Shown here: piece after piece, positions 37,961 to 44,734 of the stretch
Position numbering within the stretch: position 1 is the stretch's first letter
How the letters are laid out: the number at the start of each line of letters is the position of its first letter
Source of the DNA: Lobulomyces angularis
Taxonomy: Eukaryota > Chytridiomycota > Chytridiomycetes > Lobulomycetales > Lobulomycetaceae
Assembly (NCBI GenBank): GCA_027604685.1
Contig: JADHYX010000032.1
Span: 17,554 to 62,287 of the forward strand
DNA: 44,734 nt
Reading direction: 5' to 3'
The notes under the pieces: generated by a model
Told to the model about the DNA's origin: nothing
Database searches by the model: none
The model's input: only the letters and a program-made list of their open reading frames with translations
Program-made: the position numbers and the translations under genes

Positions 37961-39122
37961 TGGTACATGATAAAAAATATATATTTGCAAAGAAAGTCAA
38001 AACCTTTAATACACACTGAGTTTCTCTTTTATGCAAAGTGCTATATAAGTTGGTTAAGGAAAATAATTGGATCATCACAGTATGTGTTATTGTAAACAAA
38101 TAACTAAGGACAACTTTATTGTCCTAAAAAGTTATATGCGTGTTTACAATATTAAATTAAAATTTTTTTAAGGGAAAACAATTTCTCTAATGAAGAGAAA
38201 AGTGATTGTTTAAAATCTAAGGAGAAGTTGAATTTCAACAAATTAAAACAATCCCCCCAGTTTCCGGCTTTACACTTATGTAATGAAAATAACTGAAGAG
38301 ATGTATTTTCATTCTCATCTTCTGTACGCAAGTAGATTTATTATTCAATGTCTTAGTAATTCTCCTTAAAAGACTCAGGTACTACTTTGAAAACTTCATC
38401 CCTATTTTTAGCAATAGGAAATTTGAATGTTTTTTTTTAAATATTTCTGTGAAACTTTATTTGGTACTCAAACACTTCCTGTTTGTTTTGAATTTCATAA
38501 TCATCGATTATCTAAAAAAAACGCATAAAAAAAAGTTAAATAGAAAACTAAAAATAAAAACTACTTAACCGTCTTTTTAGAAAGTATATTTTATAAGTTT
38601 TAACTCTTTATTTGGTAGTTTCTCAGTTCTTCATACTTTCCAAAAAAATTACCAGTCAAAAAAAAATTTATATTTTTGCAAAAAAATAAATTAGAAGAAT
38701 ATGAAATAAACTTTACAGGTACTAATTGGGTATATTATGGTATCTCTCCAAACAAAATTTGATCTAAAGAAGAGAAACGCAGCTTTCATTCTATAGGTTT
38801 TGTGTGTATCTTCATCTTTTTTTGTTGTAAATGTTTCAAAAAACTTTATTATTCAAACTATTTTTTTTCTCTGTTTGCATTGAACTATCAACCACAGAAA
38901 ATGTTGTAATGCTGTATTTAAACTTTGAAATCAGCTTTTTCTTCTGTTTTTGGAACTGTGAAAGATTTTTTAAATACACCAAAACTTCTGAATCTTCGTC
39001 AGAGCCCAAAGATCGGACTTAACAGCATATTGAGATCCTTAATTGCACTATCAAGGTTTTCGTATGTTTTACTTACCAATAAGAATTTAACTTTTGGTAA
39101 TTGTGACTTTATGTAACTTACA
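37961..39122 (-). pseudogene. Decayed minus-strand coding region (about 38165-39140)
   Basis: Read on the minus strand. A first block is MGCCTLIVSYIKSQLPKVKF (about 39140-39015, possibly with GTAAGT donors). A second is DEDSEVLVYLKNLSQFQKQK (about 39025-38840). A third is FFETFTTKKDEDTHKTYRMK then AAFLFFRSNFVWRDTIIYP (about 38845-38690). The last block (38511-38165) stays in one frame: IIDDYEIQNKQEVFEYQIKF, FKFPIAKNRDEVFKVVPESF, IYLRTEDENENTSLQLFSLH, KCKAGNWGDCFNLLKFNFSL. It is interrupted only by four TAA codons, two of them adjacent. No family was recognised. The frameshifts between blocks and the internal stops suggest a pseudogene. An antisense plus-strand ORF at 38925-39116 is an alternative reading for part of it. 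Confidence 0.4.
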
Positions 39123-39372
39123 ATGAGTGTACAACAGCCCATCTTCAAGTTTGCAAAGGTGAGCTTCACTTTTTTCTAAAAATATTTAATTAAAAAAAAA
39201 AAAAAAAGTTGGTTTGATATATTATATTGTATTATTCTTTTCTTTTTATTTACTTTCGGTTTTAACTTTTTTTTAGATTGGAAAACTTATACATAGATTA
39301 CTGTTAAAATTCATTTTGAAACTCATCTATATTGTTTTAGATGATTTTATATATTATATATTATATTTTTAA
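39123..39372 (+). CDS. Possible two-exon small protein (45 aa)
   Basis: ATG at 39123 begins MSVQQPIFKFAK, followed by a good GTGAGC donor at 39159. After a 118-base T-rich intron ending TTTTTTTTAG at 39276, the frame continues IGKLIHRLLLKFILKLIYIV to TAA at 39372. The protein would be basic and hydrophobic. The second exon coincides with the start of repeat copy B, and the other copy (minus strand near 11085) has a frameshift there. The open frame may therefore be accidental. No homolog recognised. Confidence 0.25.
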
Positions 39373-39570
39373 TATATTTTAATTTTTTATTTTTTTTTAT
39401 ATATTTTTTATTTTTTTTGTGATTTTAAAATTTTACTTTTCTTTACGGGATTGGCAACATTATATTTTTTTTTTTAAAAATTTTGATGACAGAAAATTTT
39501 ATACACGAAAATTTCAGTGTTTTTAGGATTATGAAGGCTAGAGTGAACATTGATACGAACATTGAAAATC
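39270..39570 (+). repeat. Dispersed repeat, copy B (matches 10800-11085)
   Basis: Counterpart of the minus-strand copy near 11 kb. Shared blocks in order are GGAAAACTT, TTACTGTTAAAA, GATTTTATATATTATAT, TTTAAAATTTTACTTTT, GATTGG and TGATGACA. Similarity then fades out around ATGAAGGCTAGAGT (39531) against AGAAGCATAGATGG in copy A. The copies are about 28 kb apart in opposite orientation. Confidence 0.55.
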
Positions 39571-39846
39571 TTTGTTTCATTTTTCAACATCATTTTGTTG
39601 TAAAGATAAAAACTAAATATTAATGACATTACTGCAATTGCTAAAAAGGAATAAATTTTTGATCTCAAGATATATAATAAAATTTTATATTAAAATTACT
39701 ATTTTTTAGAATATAACATATTATTTTTCCATTACACATTAAACTCTTTATCAAACTTCATTATTTCTTTTTTTTTTTTTTTTTGTTGTGTTTTTTTTTT
39801 TTTTATAAAAAGGCTCAAATTTTTTTTTTATTCATTTTTACATTCT
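39373..39846. other. A/T-rich spacer with a minus-strand short ORF
   Basis: Mostly A/T runs. A minus-strand ORF at 39474-39668 (64 codons) starts MRSKIYSFLAIAVMSLIFSF, a hydrophobic segment like a signal anchor. Because it overlaps the repeat copy and no homolog is recognised, I do not call it a gene. Poly-T tracts fill 39765-39830. Confidence 0.35.
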
Positions 39847-41652
39847 TTAATGTTGCTTGTTAGCCCCTCCACTTTGTGGATTGTTTGATTTGTTTTGGTT
39901 AGATCCATGTTTTTGAAATCCGCCTCGATTTTGATTGGAATTATTATATCCTTGGCCACCTTGCTTAAAACCACCTATACCATTACATTATTAAATTTTA
40001 ACAAAAATAAAATTTACCTCTTTGCCCTTGACCAAAATTGTTGCGATTGTTGCGATTGTTGTTAAATCCATATTGTCTTCTACGTTCTTCTGGTACAATT
40101 GTACCTCCATTACAAATGAATTGCTGTCCAATACATTTTGCAACTGGATCTAAATTGACAAATTCAATACAAGCTACTGACTTGCCTTGAAGTTCTACAT
40201 TTTTTACAGCGCCAACTTTTTCAAAAGTTTCTCGTAAATGTTTTTCTTGTGTACCTTCAGGTAAGTGTTTGATATAAAGGGAGTGCTTATCTTTATCATC
40301 TAAAATAATTTTTAATATAACCTGAAAATTTTAAATGAGCGATACCTCCTACTCTCTGCTGACCGTCCTCACCTTGTCGATTTCGCTGATTACGACCACC
40401 TTGAGCATGGAAATTTTCCTTTTGTCCTTCAACTTTAACATCCTCTTTTGGTTCTTCCACTTGAGATGGTTTTTGCACACTTTTTACAGGTTGTTGTTGT
40501 GCAGGTTTACTGGCAAGGGCTGCCCAACTGTGTTTTACAGGTTCAGAGGCAGGAGCAGGATTAATAGCAGCAGTAGGTTGGTCAGCAGCGCGTTGCTCTA
40601 TTTTGGGTTGTTGCTGCTTTTTGTTTGAAGCAGAGACCGGTGGTTTTGATTTTGGCTGTTGAGGAGTGGAAGCTAATTTTTGATGAACCACATTTTGAGG
40701 GACATTTTCCTCAGCTAAAAAGGAATAATTAAATAAATATTCAAAACAAAAATTGTTTACTTGGAACAGCGGGAACTTCAGCAGGAACTTCTTTAGGTTC
40801 TGGTGATTTTGGTGTTCGAGTCTTCACAGGAGACTTACTTCTAGGTTTTGAAGTACTTCTTTTAATTTGAGATAAGTTGTTTGGTTGTTTATTGGCTGTT
40901 TCTGCAAGAGAATTGGATTCATTTAAGCTTCCATTAGTGAATGCATGTTGTTGATTATGTTGCTCAAGTTGTTGATTTAATCCTAAGGGAGGTTGTTGTT
41001 GCTGTTGATGAAAATCAATATTGGAATCAGTAACACCTGAATTATTAACTCTGTGATTTGAAGCCGCATCATTGGAAGTGTCATGAGTTGGGTCTGCTGA
41101 TTCTTCATATTCATTATCAATATCTTCCTTTAAGTACCTAAAAATATCATTTAAAACGTAGTAGCCACTTGGTTGTTCAGCCAAAAAAAAGGTTTGTGCA
41201 AATTTATGGGAAGAACCACCCATATTAGACATTTCTCCTAAGACTTGAATTATAATTCCTCCATTTTGTGAAGCTTGACTATCAACTTGAGATACTAAAA
41301 CTTTACAGTCTTCAAAGCCAAGAGATTGAATATGTTCATGAATTTCCTGTATTTGGTTTTTTTTTTTTTTTGTTTAGATCAACAATTTATAATGTCTTAC
41401 AGTTTGACCATTATATTGTTGAGCAGGTTCAGCTTCCTGTCCATGAATAAAAAGAGATTTTTTGTTATAAAAACAGTGTAGACGGTGAGGTTCTCTGTTT
41501 AAAAAAGTGTAATACTCCTGAACAAATAACCAACCTACTTCAAAAGGATCAACAGCCGGCTAGAAAATAAAAATTAGTAAACAAGGATTAGCTTATTATA
41601 CAGTAGTAGGAGTTGTTGGTTGAAAAGAAGAAACAGCTGAAACTGCAGTCAT
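39847..41652 (-). CDS. G3BP/Nxt3-like RNA-binding protein (NTF2 + RRM + RGG)
   Basis: The gene begins MTAVSAVSSFQPTTPTTVPA at 41652. The NTF2-like domain follows: DPFEVGWLFVQEYYTFLNRE, PHRLHCFYNKKSLFIHGQEA, KFAQTFFLAEQPSGYYVLND. The middle (41130-40330) is low-complexity: Gln repeats, Ser/Lys/Pro-rich stretches and HSWAALASKP, a segment common in fungal G3BP relatives. An RRM follows: HSLYIKHLPEGTQEKHLRET, FEKVGAVKNVELQGKSVACI, EFVNL. The C-terminus is rich in Gly, Asn, Arg and Gln (GQGQRGGFKQGGQGYNN) and ends NKQH with TAA at 39847. The domain order is that of G3BP, S. pombe Nxt3 and S. cerevisiae Bre5, which partner the Ubp3/USP10 deubiquitinase and join stress granules. Confidence 0.9.
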
Positions 41653-42331
41653 TGTTAATAAATACAAAATTAAAGAGAAAAAAAAAAAAATTAAAAAAAA
41701 AATTTTTAGGGTTTTCTCAGTTAAAAATTTGTTACACAGTAAACAACATTAATAATTACTTTTGAGCAAATTCAAGACTATTTTTTATTTTTTTTTAATG
41801 TAATTAGTTAACAGTTGTCTTTAATAAAGTAGGAAAGGAAATCAGTGTTAAAGATCCAGCGCTAACGAATGTTGCTTTTTAAACACGAAATCATCATTTG
41901 GGGAAATACCGTAGTTTAATCAGCTCATTTAACTATAGACTAAATGAACTCTATAGCTTCTACAGTCACGATTGTAAAAACAAAATATCACAGCTTAAGT
42001 TTTTTTTATCGATGTTTACTTCCTAGTTTACTTTTCACTGCCAATAGAAATAAGTGAAGATAATTAATTGTACTGAACTAAGAAAGGGTGATGTTTCTTA
42101 ATCAAAATTTAATAATTTGGAGCTGCAAAACTCAAAATTATTCCAAAGTGTTTTTCAGCTGTTCTATTATAATCTGCAGCCAATAAAAGCGATCTTGAGT
42201 AGAATCATTTAAAAAAAATATTATAGTTAATTTTTATGTGCTGTTATTCAATTATTTTTTAAATATGTTGTTGTGTTGTTTTTTTACTTTCAAAAAAAAT
42301 TTTTTTTTTTTTTTAAAAACAAAATTTCTTA
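41653..42331 (+). pseudogene. Spacer with a plus-strand coding-like relic (41814-42026)
   Basis: Bidirectional spacer between the G3BP-like gene and TM9SF3. From 41814 one plus-strand frame reads VVFNKVGKEISVKDPALTNV with AF, meets TAA at 41880, then continues TRNHHLGKYRSLISSFNYRL with NELYSFYSHDCKNKISQLKF up to TAG at 42024. Apart from that single TAA (a possible former CAA), 70 codons are open. No homolog was recognised and no start is apparent. The rest is A/T-rich and probably contains both promoters. Confidence 0.35.
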
Positions 42332-44692
42332 ATGAAGTTATTTCAAACTTTAATTCTTTTGTTAACTTTTTCAGCTATATCAGCTAATGAACATAATCAT
42401 CATTACAATACTAACGAGCAAGTAGTAGTTTGGGTTGACACTGTTGGGCCCTTTGCAAATAGTCAAGAAACCTATGAATTTACACAACTTCCCTACTGTC
42501 TTGGAGAAAAAACTCTCTTAGATCATCATCACGAAACTCTTGGTGAAGCCTTATTAGGAGTAGAGCTGATAAATTTAGGCACTAATATTCAATTTGCCAG
42601 TAAGTAACAATTTTTTTTTTCAGTAAAAAAAAAAAAGTTTTCTTTTATATCATTACTTTTATTTTACAAAACTTTTTTTTTTTAGAAAACGAGGAAAAAG
42701 AGATCCTTTGTAAAACAACACTTTCAAATTCTGATATCAAGACATTTATTTATGCAATTCGAAATAATTATTGGCATCAGCTCTACGTCGACGATCTAAC
42801 TGCTTGGGTGTTCGTTGGTGAGGAAGATGAACCACTATCGAATAATGATAACATTAACAATGTTGAGGAGAGAAAGCAGTACTTGTACACGATGAAAAAT
42901 TTTTCAATATCTTACAATGGTGATCAGATCATTGAAGTCAACGTAACTAAGTATGCAAAGAAGCAAAATTTTTTAAAATTAATTTGTTTTTCCCACTAGC
43001 TTAAATCCAGTTCACTTAAAACCAGATGCAGATGAAATGCACATAACATTTACTTATTCAGTGTATTGGACAAAAACTGATAAATTGTTTAGTAATAGGT
43101 GGGCAAAATATTTAGACAGTGATTTTTTTGAACACAAGGTTTTTATTATGATTTTAAAACCAAAAATTGATAAATTATTTTAAAAGATTCACTGGTTTTC
43201 TATTTTAAATTCATTTATGATGGTAATATTTCTGGTTGGCCTGGTAGCAGTAATTATGCTACGGGCAATTAGCAGAGATTATGCCAGATATGATAAGGAA
43301 GAAGGTTTATTGGACTTGGTAAAAAAGAAACATAAATTTTTAAAAGTGTTTTTATTTTTTAGGATCGAGATTTGGGAGATGAATATGGCTGGAAGCAAGT
43401 TCATGGTGATGTATTTAGATCCCCATCACGTCTTACTTGGATAAGTGCTATGGTTGGAACTGGAACACAGCTGGTAGTTTTGAGTTTTATTATCATTTTA
43501 TACACAATTATGGGAGACCTTTATTTAGAGTAAATTTTTTTTTTTATTTATTGAATAAACTTAATTTATTTTATTTTTAGGAGGGCAACAATTTTGACGG
43601 CAACTATTTTTTTATATGCTGTTACCAGTATGATAAGCGGTTATTTTGGAGGAAGTTATTATGCTAAATATGGTGGAAAAAATTGGATCAAAACAATGTT
43701 TATTACATCTGGACTTTGGCCGGGTGTAGTTAGTGGTGTAGTTTTTAGCATCAATTTCATTGCCATATACAAAACATCTTCTAAAGCTATACCTTTTTTT
43801 ACGATGGTAAGCTACCCTCATTTTGGAATTAAAATTGACAGTATTTTTTTTTATTTTTTAATTTCCAGGTTGCAATCTTAGCGATTTGGTTATTTTTAAT
43901 ATTTCCTTTAACCTTACTTGGAGCAATAATTGGACGAAATTGGGCTGGAGAGCCTAATTTCCCATGTAGAGTCAACCCTGTTAGTTTAAAATTTTTTTTT
44001 TATTGACGTTAATGATTTAAATTTTTTTTTCGTGTGTTAAGATACCCAGACCTGTACCGGATAAGATTTGGTACGCAGAGCCAATAATGATTATTCTTTT
44101 AGCAGGAATTTTACCATTCGGATCCATTTTTATCGAAACATATTTTATTTTTACTTCATTTTGGGCTCCAAATAAAACTTATTATGTGTATGGATTTATG
44201 CTGGTAAAAAAATAAATTTTACAAAGAAATTTTAATAGAAATATACTTTTTTTTTTTTAATTCTAGCTTGTGTTTATTATATTAATTACTGTAACTGCTT
44301 GTGTATCAATTGTATCAACATGTAAAATTAAATTTCATTAAATTCATTAATTAATTTTTATTTTTATTTTTTTTTTATTTAGATTTCCTATTAAATTCTG
44401 AAGATCATCGTTGGCATTGGACTTCATTCTTTGCAAGTGGTTCGACTGGTGGATATGTATTTTTATATGCAATTTATTATTTTTTTGCCAGAACAAAGTA
44501 AAAAAAATTTTTATTTTTTTTTTTCTGATTTTAATAATAATATTTAGAATGACTGGAGTTTTTCAAACTACGTGGTATTTTGGTTATATGGGATTAGTAT
44601 GCTTCGGTATGTTTATAATGTTGGGTACCGTTGGGCATCTGACAGCGGAAAAGTTTATTAGAAAAATTTATTCAAACGTTAAAATTGATTAA
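42332..44692 (+). CDS. TM9SF3: TM9SF3-type nonaspanin (nine-TM Golgi/endosomal protein)
   Basis: The gene starts with a cleavable signal peptide ([20 protein letters not shown]), then [42 protein letters not shown], an N-terminal luminal domain specific to the TM9SF3 branch. It continues with [19 protein letters not shown], then [20 protein letters not shown] (first membrane span) and [19 protein letters not shown]. The multi-span core follows: [65 protein letters not shown] and [20 protein letters not shown]. The C-terminus is [12 protein letters not shown], close to the KIY-NVKID ending typical of the family, which recalls a Golgi retention signal. About ten exons, complete to TAA at 44690-44692, a few bases before the poly-A contig end. 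Confidence 0.96.
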
Positions 44693-44734
44693 AAATTAAA
44701 ATAAAAATAAAATCTTTTTTCAAAAAAAAAAAAA

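Noticed and set aside
38165..38511. Alternative genetic code (TAA read as glutamine)
   Set aside because: All recognised nuclear genes in the window use TAA as the terminator and CAA/CAG for Gln. Decay by C-to-T change is simpler.
39474..39668. 64-codon minus-strand ORF with a hydrophobic N-terminus
   Set aside because: It overlaps repeat copy B. AT-rich sequence easily gives hydrophobic translations, and no homolog or splice context supports it.

Overview
This is nuclear DNA of an intron-rich, extremely AT-rich eukaryote. Genes are cut by many very short GT-AG introns (mostly about 35-60 nt) and separated by spacers full of A/T homopolymers. Both window ends are poly-A, so this looks like a whole contig whose edges fell in homopolymer runs. 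All recognised genes read with the standard code and end mostly in TAA. Gene content (MKS1 of the ciliary transition zone, TBCCD1 of the centrosome/basal body, Integrator subunit 2, a TM9SF3-type nonaspanin) points to a lineage with flagellated ancestry that is not a yeast-like or filamentous higher fungus. A zoosporic fungus or another deep-branching protist fits. I cannot place it further.

Layout. 1-770: an orphan, shortened 5.8S rRNA-like segment in A/T sequence. 771-1147 (-): the 3' half of calcineurin B with no 5' half. 1341-4414 (-): NSF/Sec18. 4621-5821 (-): BUD23. 6577-10438 (+): XPF/RAD1. 11507-13647 (+): a fatty-acid-amide-hydrolase-like amidase. 14158-16469 (-): TBCCD1. 17775-20965 (+): condensin subunit CAP-G/Ycg1. 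21145-23495 (-): an unusual His/Cys-repeat protein ending in a MYND finger. 23927-24681 (+): dUTPase. 24885-27138 (-): MKS1. 27348-29888 (-): COG2. 30462-33350 (-): INTS2. 33601-35533 (+): a broken Fanzor (eukaryotic TnpB-like) gene. 35796 to about 36990 (-): a divergent TFIIB-family protein. 36967-37960 (+): an unrecognised gene. 39847-41652 (-): a G3BP/Nxt3-like RNA-binding protein. 42332-44692 (+): TM9SF3.

There is no operon-like pathway. Most genes are core housekeeping: membrane fusion and Golgi transport (NSF, COG2, TM9SF3), DNA repair and nucleotide hygiene (XPF, dUTPase), chromosome condensation, ribosome maturation, RNA polymerase II functions (INTS2, TFIIB-like) and cilium/centrosome (MKS1, TBCCD1).

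The most notable features lie between these genes. They are the Fanzor relic, the orphan 5.8S element, the half calcineurin B gene, and a dispersed diverged repeat pair (about 10.80-11.09 kb and 39.27-39.57 kb). In addition, at least five spacers hold coding-like stretches interrupted by in-frame stops, many of which could derive from Gln or Arg codons by a single C-to-T change.
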